Origin: SAR202 cluster bacterium
Lineage (GTDB): Bacteria > Chloroflexota > Dehalococcoidia > Lucifugimonadales > OSU-TB39
Direction of reading: 5' to 3'
Assembly (NCBI GenBank): GCA_009392195.1
Contig: VFGY01000024.1
Coordinates: 84,481 to 141,028 of the forward strand
Length of the DNA stretch: 56,548 nucleotides
The notes beneath the pieces were generated by a model, which worked only from the letters and a program-made list of their open reading frames with translations, had not been told where the DNA came from and searched no databases. Positions 8,705-17,926 of the stretch are shown here, in pieces (positions within the stretch are counted from its first letter, which is position 1; the number at the start of each line of letters is the position of its first letter). The position numbers were made by a program, and so were the translations under genes.

Positions 8705-9412
8705 TCAAAACGCTCTTTTGAACAAATTAAAAAACCTATCTTGATATTGCTCAAACACCCCCCATCTATCCAATTCAAGTTTTAACATGTCTGTAGAACC
8801 ACCTTTTTCTGCTTCTGAAAAAAGTTTCTCTATTTTTTGCACAGCATCTCTCGGAATTCCTCCTAAAGATGCATCTGGGTCTAACAATCCTCTAGAACTA
8901 AATTCATTTATATTGTTTGCAATTGAATTTGCTGTAAATTCATAAACGAATTTTAGCAATGCTACATCCCAATATTCATCGACACCAATCATTACAACCG
9001 ACATGTCGGATTTGGTTTTGTCTAACCCTGAATCAATATTGGCTGCAATCTCTTTTGGATTACCACTTACAATCTCCATTTCAGATGGTTCATTTTTGTA
9101 TTGATATAGTATCCCAGGGCTATTTTGACCGGAACTTGAACTTATTTCTTTGAAATATTCATAAGCATCCTCACTAAATCCCTGTAAGTGCATTGCATAA
9201 TATGGAGTTATAATAGCAGGCTTTTCTGCTACTACTACTCCTGTTCTTATGACTCCTTCCTCTGATTTTGAATCTATAACTGTATATAAAGGTTCAGTAA
9301 CAACATAATAATTAATAGACGTGCTTCCAAATGTAGCCAATTTTTGTTTAGGAAACCGTATAATTGAAGTGTTTTCTAAAACCTTTTTCCAATCAACATT
9401 ATCTGCAGACAT
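8705..9412 (-). CDS. Conserved-looking protein of unknown function (235 aa)
   Basis: I do not recognise a named family. The protein appears soluble, with no signal peptide or membrane segment. It has a beta-rich N-terminal half (INYYVVTEPLYTVI, RTGVVVAEKPAIITPYYAMHL) and a helical C-terminal half with EYWDVALLKFVYEFTANSI and RGLLDPDASLGGIPRDAVQKI. The second half has the look of a regulated or folded domain rather than a random frame, and the gene has its own good promoter (9442-9471). It converges on the flavoenzyme with one base between them and diverges from the DUF503 gene. Confidence 0.8.
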   Translation of the reverse strand: MSADNVDWKKVLENTSIIRFPKQKLATFGSTSINYYVVTEPLYTVIDSKSEEGVIRTGVVVAEKPAIITPYYAMHLQGFSEDAYEYFKEISSSSGQNSPGILYQYKNEPSEMEIVSGNPKEIAANIDSGLDKTKSDMSVVMIGVDEYWDVALLKFVYEFTANSIANNINEFSSRGLLDPDASLGGIPRDAVQKIEKLFSEAEKGGSTDMLKLELDRWGVFEQYQDRFFNLFKRAF

Positions 9413-9441
9413 AATATTCCATTAAAAGAATCTCTTTGTTG

Positions 9442-9471
9442 TTATACTATCGTTTGGAAAACATGTGTCAA
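9442..9471 (-). promoter_or_regulatory. Sigma-70-type promoter of the 235-residue unknown gene
   Basis: On the minus strand TTGACA (9471-9466), an 18-base spacer and GTATAA (9447-9442) precede the ATG at 9412. The -35 is a perfect consensus match. Confidence 0.6.
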
Positions 9472-9510
9472 GCATAATGCCTCAAAATAATAATTAATCA
9501 ATGGATAAAT

Positions 9511-9798
9511 ATGCACGTAGGTGTCTGTAAAATCAAACTATTTTTACCAATGAATCATGATCTAAAGGGTAAAAGGAGAATAGTGAATTCACTAACTAGG
9601 CAAATACGCAACAAATTTAATGTCTCAATTATAGAAATCGAAAGTAATGAACTTTGGCAAATCGCCACAATAGGAATAGGAGTAATAAGTAACAAAATTA
9701 CTAATTTAAACCAAACTATTGAGAATATAATTTCTTTTATTGAATCTTCAAATCATGAAGTAAATATAATTTCAAACGATACTGATATCATCACTTAA
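9511..9798 (+). CDS. DUF503 (YlxP-like) protein
   Basis: A 95-residue protein matching the DUF503/YlxP family: MHVGVCKIKLFLP, then the signature DLKGKRRIVNSLTRQIRNKFNVSI and ELWQIATIGIGVIS. The fold is ferredoxin-like. In Firmicutes ylxP sits in the nusA-infB-rbfA operon and is thought to act in translation or ribosome biogenesis. Here it is alone, upstream of tRNA-Pro. The biochemical function is not established. Confidence 0.85.
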   Translation: MHVGVCKIKLFLPMNHDLKGKRRIVNSLTRQIRNKFNVSIIEIESNELWQIATIGIGVISNKITNLNQTIENIISFIESSNHEVNIISNDTDIIT

Positions 9799-9877
9799 AA
9801 ACTTTCGATAAAAATCTAATACAGTTTTCCCAATTTAAGTTGATGCATTATATACCTTTTGCTATTCTTATCGAAGT

Positions 9878-9954
<77 letters not shown>

Positions 9955-9981
9955 ATAATTTTCTATTTAGGAGAAAATGTC

Positions 9982-10803
9982 ATGGGCAAATTAAGTGTAT
10001 TAAATGTTGGAGGCCATCCCAAAGATGCAATATTATATGCAGGTGGAACCATGGCAAATCATATCGCCAACGGAGATACAGTATGTACACTAACTCCTAC
10101 ACACGGCTTGTCTCATCATGAAACCGCAATAGCAAACTTTAAACAAAATAAAAAAATCAATTTTGATTCTTTGATTGAAGAAAGGAAAAATGAATTGGAA
10201 GCTGCTTCTGCAGAATTAGGTATTAAGGACGTACGATTTCTTGGTCACGATGACACAATAATACTTCCAAAACCTGAAATAATAAAAGAAATTACTGATG
10301 TTATATTAGAAGTAAAACCAGATATAATCATAACCCACTGGCCAAATGATACAGTACCTGCACATGCTAACGCTACTCAGATGACTCTCTTAGCTATTGA
10401 AGCTGCATCATGCGTACAAAAAGATGATTCTAAACAACCTCACTCAATAAAACAAATTTTCTTTCATGTTTCTCAAGGTAGAACAAATATAAGAGAAAAT
10501 TCAAGACCTCCAAACCCTACTACAATCATAGATATAACTGATGTTATACATCTCAAATCAAATGCAATGAACAAATTCAAGTCTCAATATTATGGAGAAA
10601 ACGGAAATTTGCAACGAAAACTTGGAGAAGCTTTAGACGGCAATATCCATGCAATCCACTCAAGAGTACCATATGCAGAATCTTTCATAGCTGACCAACC
10701 TTCACTCTATTCTTTATTACCTTTAAGCGAATATCAATTATCAATTCAAAATAAGACTAAAGAAGACAACTTAAAACATCTTAGCCAATTCTTGATTAAT
10801 TAA
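9982..10803 (+). CDS. PIG-L (LmbE-like) family deacetylase with altered active site
   Basis: A 273-residue member of the PIG-L family of zinc-dependent N-deacetylases (MshB, BshB and relatives act on GlcNAc-linked thiol precursors). The first motif is GGHPKDAILYAGGT: His12 and Asp15 occupy the zinc-ligand positions, but the usual catalytic Asp of HPDD is Lys14. The third zinc-ligand region is PAHANATQ. The open frame extends back to 9910 inside the tRNA; ATG 9982 has AGGAGAAA six bases upstream and begins directly with the first beta strand, so it is chosen. Either the enzyme uses a different base or it has a non-deacetylase role. Confidence 0.85.
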   Translation: MGKLSVLNVGGHPKDAILYAGGTMANHIANGDTVCTLTPTHGLSHHETAIANFKQNKKINFDSLIEERKNELEAASAELGIKDVRFLGHDDTIILPKPEIIKEITDVILEVKPDIIITHWPNDTVPAHANATQMTLLAIEAASCVQKDDSKQPHSIKQIFFHVSQGRTNIRENSRPPNPTTIIDITDVIHLKSNAMNKFKSQYYGENGNLQRKLGEALDGNIHAIHSRVPYAESFIADQPSLYSLLPLSEYQLSIQNKTKEDNLKHLSQFLIN

Positions 10804-10832
10804 TCACCCTACCTTCAATCTATTACTCTTAA

Positions 10833-12125
10833 ATGAAGCTAAATACAATCATCGATAAAAAAATAGAAGATATTTATAATGCCAAAATGATTTATTGGGT
10901 GGCATTATTTTTTTCAGTTTCTTTTTTAATCCGCTTAATACTGTTTTTGGCACCTATCGAAAGCTTAACTACTTTGCAAGGAGATGAATATGCGTATAGT
11001 AGCATGGCTGAGTCTATATTAAACGGCACAGGCTGGCATGACTATGCTGGAAGAGCATCATATTTACCACCGCTACTACCAATAATTTTGTTTTTGAATT
11101 ATAGCGTATTTGATGTCGATTACAACTCAGCTAAAATACTCATGATTATATTAGCTTCTTTCGTGGCTCCAACAATATTTGCAGTGAGCAAAACTTTATT
11201 TCCAAATAAATTTTGGATAAGCTTCACAGCAGCTATAATCGTTACTTTGTACCCACCTTCAATTTATTATTCCAACATGCTTTTGACTGAAAACGCAGCA
11301 AGCCTATTTGTACCGCTGATTTTACTTTCATATCTTTCTACTTCAAAAACCAACTCATTATTGTTAACAGTTATTTCAGGATTATTGTGGGGGTTAGCAT
11401 CTCTAAACAGACCAGTATTTTTGATGCTACCAATATTTATGCTTGTATCTCAAATGTTGTTACAACTAACTTTCAAAAACATCCATTGGAAGTGGAAACC
11501 TACAAACTGGATTATTGGTATTATAGTAATGCTAATCACTATATCGCCATGGACAATCCACAACTTCATAGTACACGAGAACTTCGTCCCGATTCACACT
11601 GCTTCTGGATATATGATGTTAATTTGCAACGGCAAATTAAATCACCCTGATATTCAAAAGGGATTATTTTACTATAAAGATGAACACTACCAAAAAACAT
11701 TAAATGACAACCTTAGTGAAATTGAAAAAGATGGGTTAGCGATGGAAATGGCTTTATCTGAAATTAGTGAAAATTGGCGTTTACTTCCTAAACCGATATT
11801 GAACAGAGCAAAAAATTTCTGGTCTTGGCGCCCCGACCCTTATGATACTAATTTTACTCTCAATGATTTGGTAATGGCGTTAATATACATACCAATTTTG
11901 ATATTTTTCATCTTTGGTTTGTTCAAATGCAACTTCCAAAATTCTTGGCCAGCAATCGTTATAATATTATATGTATTTATAACGATTTTACCGTTTTGGG
12001 GGTCGCCGAGATTCAGATTCCCAGTTGACTCGCTAATAATAATGATGGCCAGCTTTGGTATTATTTCAGCTATTTCAATAATCAAAAACAAAAGCGCAGA
12101 ATTGGTAAAAACAAATCCAAAATAA
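10833..12125 (+). CDS. GT39/ArnT-like membrane glycosyltransferase
   Basis: A 430-residue polytopic membrane protein with about ten hydrophobic segments from residue 20 to 420. The first extracytoplasmic loop has LQGDEYAYSSMAESIL, with Asp51-Glu52 matching the acidic catalytic pair of the PMT/ArnT (GT-C) fold, and YLPPLLPIILF follows. Such enzymes transfer a sugar from a polyprenyl-phosphate carrier to protein or lipid. The GT2 gene converging on it (12142-12831) makes the polyprenyl-phosphate-sugar donor in related systems, so the two could work together. The acceptor is unknown. Confidence 0.82.
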   Translation: MKLNTIIDKKIEDIYNAKMIYWVALFFSVSFLIRLILFLAPIESLTTLQGDEYAYSSMAESILNGTGWHDYAGRASYLPPLLPIILFLNYSVFDVDYNSAKILMIILASFVAPTIFAVSKTLFPNKFWISFTAAIIVTLYPPSIYYSNMLLTENAASLFVPLILLSYLSTSKTNSLLLTVISGLLWGLASLNRPVFLMLPIFMLVSQMLLQLTFKNIHWKWKPTNWIIGIIVMLITISPWTIHNFIVHENFVPIHTASGYMMLICNGKLNHPDIQKGLFYYKDEHYQKTLNDNLSEIEKDGLAMEMALSEISENWRLLPKPILNRAKNFWSWRPDPYDTNFTLNDLVMALIYIPILIFFIFGLFKCNFQNSWPAIVIILYVFITILPFWGSPRFRFPVDSLIIMMASFGIISAISIIKNKSAELVKTNPK

Positions 12126-12141
12126 GCATTTACTCTACTGT

Positions 12142-12831
12142 CTAACCAAATTTACACTTCAGTAGGATGTATATAGTTTTTACTCCATCTTTCCAAGACA
12201 ATTTTTTTCCTTCAATTTTACTTCTTGGATTGTAAGTTATAGGGACTTCATATATCTTATTGCCTGCCAACAATATTTTTGCGGTTATTTCAGCATCAAA
12301 TTCAAACCCGACTGAACGTAAACTTATTTGGTTTGCAACACTCCTCCTAAAAACTTTGTATGCTGTTTCCATATCTGTGAGTCCACCAGAAAATATAATA
12401 TTCCCTAAAAGTGTCAAGAATCTATTCGCAATTCTAGTAATTATTGGTATGTTTGGGTTTCGTTGCATAAATCTAGATCCATAGACCACATCAGATTGTC
12501 CATTCAAAATTGGCTCCAAAAGCTTTACATATTCCTCTGGATTTAATTCCAAATCTGCATCCTGAATTATGATTACATCACCAGTGGCATATTCTAATCC
12601 AAATCTTACAGCAGCGCCTTTACCTAAATTTATTAACGAGGTGTGCACTTTTATTATTGATTCATCACGTTGGGTGTTTGCTATAATGCTACTTGTTTGG
12701 TCTGTAGAACCATCATCAGCAACAATAATCTCTTTCTCTACACCTTCAATTGTAACGTTTTCCACTCGCCTTATAACTTCCGCAATAGTGGATTCTTCAT
12801 TATAAACCGGTATTATTACAGACAATTTCAT
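12142..12831 (-). CDS. GT2 glycosyltransferase, polyprenyl-phosphate mannose/glucose synthase-like
   Basis: A 229-residue GT-A fold enzyme of the DPM1-like branch. SVIIPVYNEESTIAEVI opens the nucleotide-binding domain, VADDGSTDQT is the first acidic motif and QDADLELNPEEY (91-102) is the metal-binding DxD-type motif. The stretch GSRFMQRNPN and the end VGFEFDAEITAK are typical of dolichol/undecaprenyl-phosphate sugar synthases. No C-terminal membrane helices are present, so it is a DPM1-type soluble form. It lies tail-to-tail with the GT39-like gene, the likely user of its product. Confidence 0.87.
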   Translation of the reverse strand: MKLSVIIPVYNEESTIAEVIRRVENVTIEGVEKEIIVADDGSTDQTSSIIANTQRDESIIKVHTSLINLGKGAAVRFGLEYATGDVIIIQDADLELNPEEYVKLLEPILNGQSDVVYGSRFMQRNPNIPIITRIANRFLTLLGNIIFSGGLTDMETAYKVFRRSVANQISLRSVGFEFDAEITAKILLAGNKIYEVPITYNPRSKIEGKKLSWKDGVKTIYILLKCKFG

Positions 12832-13091
12832 AGTTGATATTTAATTAATACACAAATATTCATCACATAAAATATATGCAATATTTTCTTCTAGTGGTTG
12901 TATAATACAGACTGTTATTTTAAAGTAAAGAATCCAATCCACAGCAAACACTTTTAAATACCTTATGGATATCAATTATCTATATAAACCATTTTATTTT
13001 TAAAAAGGTTCGGTACTAAAAGTTTATAAAAAACTACATTAAGGAAAGTGAATCAGTAATTAACTAAAGTTATTTTCAGTTTTTGAAAATA
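12832..13091. other. 260-base gap between clpX and the GT2 gene
   Basis: Very AT-rich. I see no open frame with a ribosome-binding site, no tRNA-like cloverleaf and no GC-rich terminator hairpin. It presumably contains the GT2 promoter on the minus strand. A TATAAT on the plus strand (near 12900) has no gene downstream. Confidence 0.4.
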
Positions 13092-14426
13092 TTACGCTGT
13101 CTTACTATCAATATCTGGCTGTTCAGTAACTTGATCCACTTGGATCGAAGTCGTTGCAGTTACAGAATCATCAACATTTTTCTTAACAATCTTCACGCCT
13201 TCTTTTTTCATGATTGTTTTATCTGTAACTACACATTCTTCTACGTCTTTCATTGAAGATATATCATAAGTGACATCTAATAAGGTTTCCTCGAGTATTG
13301 AGCGCAATCCCCTTGCACCGGTACCCATTTCAATCGCCTTTTTAGAAGCAATTTCCAATGCTGAATCTGTAAATGACAAATCAACTCCATCAAGTTCAAA
13401 AGAGAACTGATATTGTTTTGTTAATGCATTTTTAGGTTCAGTAAGAACCCTAACTAAATCATTTTCTGTCAAACCTTTTAACCCAACAAAAACAGGTAAT
13501 CTACCAATTAATTCAGGTATAAAACCATAATTCAACAAATCATCTGAAGTCGCCATTCCAAATAAATTATCTTCATCTAATGATTCAGATTTTTCGATAG
13601 ATTTCGCAAAACCAATTGTTGAATTACCAACCGCTATTCTCTTCGAAAGGATATCCTTAAGTCCTTCGAAGGCTCCACCACACATAAATAAAATATTGTC
13701 AGTTTTAATCTGCAGAAATTCTTGATGAGGATGCTTTCTTCCACCTTGTGGTGGCACATTAGCAACACATCCTTCTATTATTTTCAACAAAGCCTGTTGT
13801 ACACCTTCTCCCGAAACGTCTCTTGTAATAGAAGGATTAGGATTTTTCCTAGCGATTTTATCTATCTCATCTATGTATATAATTCCTTGCTCTGCTTTGG
13901 ATATATCAAAATCAGCTGCTTGAATTAGTCGTAGTAGAATGTTTTCAACATCTTCACCCACGTAACCAGCTTCAGTTAAAGATGTAGCATCAGCAATAGC
14001 AAAAGGAACTTCCAAGATACGGGCTAGTGTCTGAGCCAATAAGGTTTTACCAGATCCAGCTGGACCTAACATTAAAATATTCGCTTTTTCCAACTCAACT
14101 TCATCTCTGTTTGTGTTCGCCCATACCCTTTTGTAATGATTATATACAGCGACACTCAAAACTTTTTTTGCCTGTTCTTGTCCAATAACGTATTCATCCA
14201 ACTTGCCGTGTATCCATCTCGGATTGACTTCAGGCCTAGACAATCCTGAATTTTGTCCTTTTGATCCGGAAGAATTAGCATCCTGAGAAATAATTTGCCC
14301 ACACAGCTCTACACATTCATCACATATAAAAACACGGTCGGGTCCCGCAATTAATCGTTTTACTTGACTTTGAACTTTAGAACAAAACGAGCAATTATAA
14401 TTATTCTCAGTTACGCTACCTGGCAT
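13092..14426 (-). CDS. clpX: ATP-dependent Clp protease ATP-binding subunit ClpX
   Basis: The AAA+ unfoldase that feeds substrates into ClpP. The N-terminal zinc-binding domain has Cys12, Cys15, Cys35 and Cys38 (NCSFC ... FICDEC). Walker A is GPAGSGKT, Walker [11 protein letters not shown], the pore loop region GYVGEDVE, and the arginine-finger/sensor region includes [14 protein letters not shown]-type loop (TIGFA) for ClpP docking is present near residue 270. At 444 residues with a Thr/Val-rich tail it is slightly longer than E. coli ClpX. It lies 11 bases after clpP in the tig-clpP-clpX order common in bacteria. Confidence 0.98.
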   Translation of the reverse strand: MPGSVTENNYNCSFCSKVQSQVKRLIAGPDRVFICDECVELCGQIISQDANSSGSKGQNSGLSRPEVNPRWIHGKLDEYVIGQEQAKKVLSVAVYNHYKRVWANTNRDEVELEKANILMLGPAGSGKTLLAQTLARILEVPFAIADATSLTEAGYVGEDVENILLRLIQAADFDISKAEQGIIYIDEIDKIARKNPNPSITRDVSGEGVQQALLKIIEGCVANVPPQGGRKHPHQEFLQIKTDNILFMCGGAFEGLKDILSKRIAVGNSTIGFAKSIEKSESLDEDNLFGMATSDDLLNYGFIPELIGRLPVFVGLKGLTENDLVRVLTEPKNALTKQYQFSFELDGVDLSFTDSALEIASKKAIEMGTGARGLRSILEETLLDVTYDISSMKDVEECVVTDKTIMKKEGVKIVKKNVDDSVTATTSIQVDQVTEQPDIDSKTA

Positions 14427-14437
14427 TTGTTCCTACC

Positions 14438-15070
14438 TCACTTCCTGTTTTTTTTCCCACTACTTGTACTTGGCAAACCTGTATCTCCTAAAACGTCATC
14501 AATCAGACCATATTCCTTTGCTTCTTCGGAATTAAGATAGTAGTCCCTATCTGTGTCTTTAGCCACTTTCTCATAGGTTTGACCAGTATGCAATGATATT
14601 ATCTGTCTCATTTTATCTTGTTGCCTAATGATCTCTCTCGCTGCAATTTCAATATCAGAAGCCTGACCTTGAGAACCTCCTAGAGGTTGATGCATATGAA
14701 TGGTCGAATTCGGCAATGCATATCTCTTTCCTGCTTCCCCAGAACACAATAGTACAGTTGCCATACTAGCAGCCATTCCAACACAAATAGTAGATACATT
14801 AGGCCTAATCAATCTCATTGTGTCATATATAGCCATACCGGCCGTAATTACTCCGCCAGGAGAATTTATGTATAAATTAATATCTCTTTCAGGATCTTCT
14901 CTATCCAAAAACAATAGTTGAGCAATAATAGCATTTGAAACATGGTCATCTATTGGGGTTCCAAGAAATACAATTCGCTCTTTTAATAATAATGAGTATA
15001 TATCATATGCACGCTCACCCCTTGCACCCGATTCGACAACCATTGGTATTACATTTTCAAATCTTTCCAT
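14438..15070 (-). CDS. clpP: ATP-dependent Clp protease proteolytic subunit ClpP
   Basis: A 210-residue serine protease that forms the tetradecameric barrel used by ClpX. Nucleophile Ser102 is in [12 protein letters not shown] and catalytic His127 in IHMHQPLGG; the Asp follows in DTDRDYYL. The N-terminus [25 protein letters not shown] is canonical, and [11 protein letters not shown] is the handle region. The ATG at 15070 is preceded by an AGGAGG-type ribosome-binding site. It is placed between tig and clpX, probably one transcript. Confidence 0.98.
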   Translation of the reverse strand: MERFENVIPMVVESGARGERAYDIYSLLLKERIVFLGTPIDDHVSNAIIAQLLFLDREDPERDINLYINSPGGVITAGMAIYDTMRLIRPNVSTICVGMAASMATVLLCSGEAGKRYALPNSTIHMHQPLGGSQGQASDIEIAAREIIRQQDKMRQIISLHTGQTYEKVAKDTDRDYYLNSEEAKEYGLIDDVLGDTGLPSTSSGKKNRK

Positions 15071-15103
15071 CTGAAATTATTCCTCCTAGATACACAAACT
15101 AAT

Positions 15104-16471
15104 TCAACTTTTTGTAGACTTCACATTTTTCGGCTTTTTCTTTGCCACAACTTTTTTTGTTTCAGCCTTTGGTTTTTTCTTTGAACCAACACTTTTCGTT
15201 GTAGCAATTTCTAAAATTTTATCAACTGATTTACTTAATAAAACACTTTCTTTAATAGAAATTTTGATTCGATCGATATCTCTATTTTTAATTTTCTGTT
15301 TGGAATTTTTGCTTTGCTCTTTATATAAATTTAATTGAGCTTCTATCTCATCATCAGTTACTTGCACATCCTCTAATTCACCTAATTTGGTTAAAGCCCA
15401 AGAACGTTTTAATCTTTCTTCTGCATCCACCTTAGCTTCTTCATCCATTTGTTGTTCTGTTTTTGCCGTAAATTTGAAATAATCTTCTTTAGTAATTTTC
15501 ATTCTTTCAATCATCTCATTTCTTCGTGAAATAATGTTCTCAATTTCTCGCTCAACAAGTAACTCTGGTAATTCAACCTTGGCACCTTCAGTCAATTTAT
15601 TAATCACACTTTCTCTATGCTCATTCTCATTAGCAAGATCCATTTCATTCTTAATCTGATCTTTAGTTTTCGCCACCAAATCTTCTAAACTTTCATATTC
15701 ACCATTAGGTAAGCTAGTAGCAAATTCATCATTCAGTTCAGGCAAAGCTTGCTGTTTAATCTCAGATAAACTGACAGTAAAATCTGCCTCCTTACCTGCT
15801 ATCTCTGAATTTGGGTGATCTTTAGAAACCTTCGTAGAAAACTTGTTCGTTTGTCCGGACTTCAAACCTACTAATTTTTCGGTAAATCCCTCAAATGGCA
15901 GACTAGTATTATGATCAACTATAAATACAGCCCCTTTTTCATCCATTATTTTCGAGTCATCTACAGAAGCTTCTATATCAGCCGTAATTAAATCTCCTGC
16001 CTTCACTTTCCGATTTACCGGTTCCCATGAAGCAATCTGTTTCCTCATCTGATCAATTTTCTCATCTACATCCTTTTTCAATACCCTTACAGTCTTTTTG
16101 TTTATTTTAATGTTCTTGTAAGAACCTAGATCAACAATTGGTTGTAATGGAATCTTAGCTGTAAAAACAAATGGGTATATTGACTCAAGTTCTATACGGG
16201 GTGTACCAGAAACGTCTAAACCTTCTTTTTCAATCGCTCTATCAGACATTTCAAAAGCCAATTCATCCATGACTTCATTTATCATGCCCTCTTTACCAAC
16301 AACTTGTTCAACAACATTTATTGGCGCCTTACCAGGTCTAAACCCAGGTATTTTGACACGATTTTTTACTTTATTGTAACCTTTGATGATATAGGGATTG
16401 ATATCCTCTTCATCTAGTTCAATCTTAAGTACTTTTTCTAAATTCGAAGCTTCATTATTAGAAATTTTCAC
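15104..16471 (-). CDS. tig: Trigger factor
   Basis: Ribosome-associated chaperone and peptidyl-prolyl isomerase. The 455-residue protein has an N-terminal ribosome-binding domain with the signature region IPGFRPGKAP (about residues 40-49), a middle FKBP-type PPIase domain (GDLITADIEASVDD ... FTEKLVGLKSGQ) and a helical C-terminal domain with GEYESLEDLVAKTKDQIKN. The tail is Lys-rich (KKKPKAETKKVVAKKKPK). The start is a GTG at 16471. It heads the tig-clpP-clpX run, coupling nascent-chain folding with proteolysis. Confidence 0.95.
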   Translation of the reverse strand: MKISNNEASNLEKVLKIELDEEDINPYIIKGYNKVKNRVKIPGFRPGKAPINVVEQVVGKEGMINEVMDELAFEMSDRAIEKEGLDVSGTPRIELESIYPFVFTAKIPLQPIVDLGSYKNIKINKKTVRVLKKDVDEKIDQMRKQIASWEPVNRKVKAGDLITADIEASVDDSKIMDEKGAVFIVDHNTSLPFEGFTEKLVGLKSGQTNKFSTKVSKDHPNSEIAGKEADFTVSLSEIKQQALPELNDEFATSLPNGEYESLEDLVAKTKDQIKNEMDLANENEHRESVINKLTEGAKVELPELLVEREIENIISRRNEMIERMKITKEDYFKFTAKTEQQMDEEAKVDAEERLKRSWALTKLGELEDVQVTDDEIEAQLNLYKEQSKNSKQKIKNRDIDRIKISIKESVLLSKSVDKILEIATTKSVGSKKKPKAETKKVVAKKKPKNVKSTKS

Positions 16472-16561
16472 TGCTGTTATCCTAAACGCAATTATATCAT
16501 GTTACCTTTCATCTAATTAAGAATTGATTTACCAAGAACTACTAAATATTTCAAAATTCAA

Positions 16562-17902
16562 TTAATTTTTAAAAGGACGAGTATTATCCCCATACTCCTC
16601 TTGAAACCACTTCGAATAGGACAACAATAACCAATCATCAAATTGATTCGAAATTATTTGAGTTCCTATTGGCAAGCGATCTTTACTAATAGAAGTTGGT
16701 ATTGTAACTGAAGGAAACCCACCTGTTGTCCAAGGTATTTGAAAAGCTGGGTCACCCGTACTATTTAAATCTCTAGGAGCAGGCCTGGGAGTTGTGGGAG
16801 TAAGTATAACATCTACTCCAGAAAATTGATTTTTAATAGAAAATACAAATTTACTTCTAAGTCTTTGTGATTTTATATAATGAACGGATGGAGTAACCAT
16901 TCCAGTCTCAATTAAATTCCTAATATTTTCTCCATAGTTATTACATTGAGACTTATATATAGCTTGGTGTAAAGAAGCTACCTCGCTCGACATTACAGTC
17001 TTGTGTGCTTGCAGGATGTCTTCAATACTTACTCCAGAATTTATTTCATTGATTAATATACCGTCCTGTTCAAATCTATTGATTAGTTTTAGAAAATTAT
17101 TTTTCGTTTCATTATCAGCCATTCCAATTAATTCAGGCATTATACCTATCTTTTTTGGCTTTATCTTGAGTACTTCACCTGGACTTGTAATACCAACCGA
17201 ACTTGGATCTTTTTTATCATATTTGGCCAATTTATCAAAAACAATAACTATATCGTCTAACCATCTCCCAAAAATCCCCACAGTATCCAACGACCAAGCA
17301 AATGGCATGATCCCATATCTGCTTATAAGACCAAAAGTAGGCTTAAATCCAACAACCCCATTATATGAAGCAGGCCTTACAACAGACCCAGCAGTTTGGG
17401 TTCCCAACGCTACTGGAAACATTCCAGATGCAACGCCAACTGCAGAACCACTGCTAGAACCACCAGGAGTACATTCAGAATCCCAGGGGTTAACAGTTGG
17501 AGGAGGATCCATATAAGCAAATTCTGTGGTTACGGTTTTACCCATAATCGCGCTTCCTGCGTCCTTTAACAGAGCAACTACTGTGGCATCATAATTGGGT
17601 TTAAATTTTGAATAAATTTTAGAGCCAAAAGTAGTCAATTGATCTTTGGTGTAAATTATATCTTTAATACCAATCGGAACACCCAGTAAAGAGTAATTAT
17701 CTGAATTTTGACCAATCAGATTCTCGACCGACTTCGAATTTGATTTAGCCAATTCGGGGTCGAATGTTTCCCAAACCCGTAATTTATCATCAAGTTTATT
17801 GGATAATCCAATAAACGATTCCATTACCTCAATAGGTTTCAATTTCTTTTTCTTAATTAATTCAGCTATTGTTTTAGCACTTAATTCATACAATTCACTC
17901 AT
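16562..17902 (-). CDS. Amidase signature family hydrolase
   Basis: A 446-residue amidase of the AS family (GatA/AmiE-like amide hydrolases). The Ser-cisSer-Lys triad is visible: Lys80 in GVPIGIKDI, Ser149 in TPGGSSSGSA and nucleophile Ser173 in GTQTAGSVVRPASY, with the usual 24-residue distance between the serines. No GatB or GatC gene is adjacent, and the sequence lacks GatA-like C-terminal features, so a small-molecule or aryl-amide substrate is more likely than Glu-tRNA amidotransfer. It is 24 bases downstream of the alcohol dehydrogenase gene and probably co-transcribed with it. Confidence 0.88.
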   Translation of the reverse strand: MSELYELSAKTIAELIKKKKLKPIEVMESFIGLSNKLDDKLRVWETFDPELAKSNSKSVENLIGQNSDNYSLLGVPIGIKDIIYTKDQLTTFGSKIYSKFKPNYDATVVALLKDAGSAIMGKTVTTEFAYMDPPPTVNPWDSECTPGGSSSGSAVGVASGMFPVALGTQTAGSVVRPASYNGVVGFKPTFGLISRYGIMPFAWSLDTVGIFGRWLDDIVIVFDKLAKYDKKDPSSVGITSPGEVLKIKPKKIGIMPELIGMADNETKNNFLKLINRFEQDGILINEINSGVSIEDILQAHKTVMSSEVASLHQAIYKSQCNNYGENIRNLIETGMVTPSVHYIKSQRLRSKFVFSIKNQFSGVDVILTPTTPRPAPRDLNSTGDPAFQIPWTTGGFPSVTIPTSISKDRLPIGTQIISNQFDDWLLLSYSKWFQEEYGDNTRPFKN

Positions 17903-17926
17903 ATCATAATCCTTACCGACACATAT

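Noticed and set aside
12897-12910. TATAAT on the plus strand as a small-RNA promoter
   Set aside because: No good -35, no terminator downstream and no gene on that strand.
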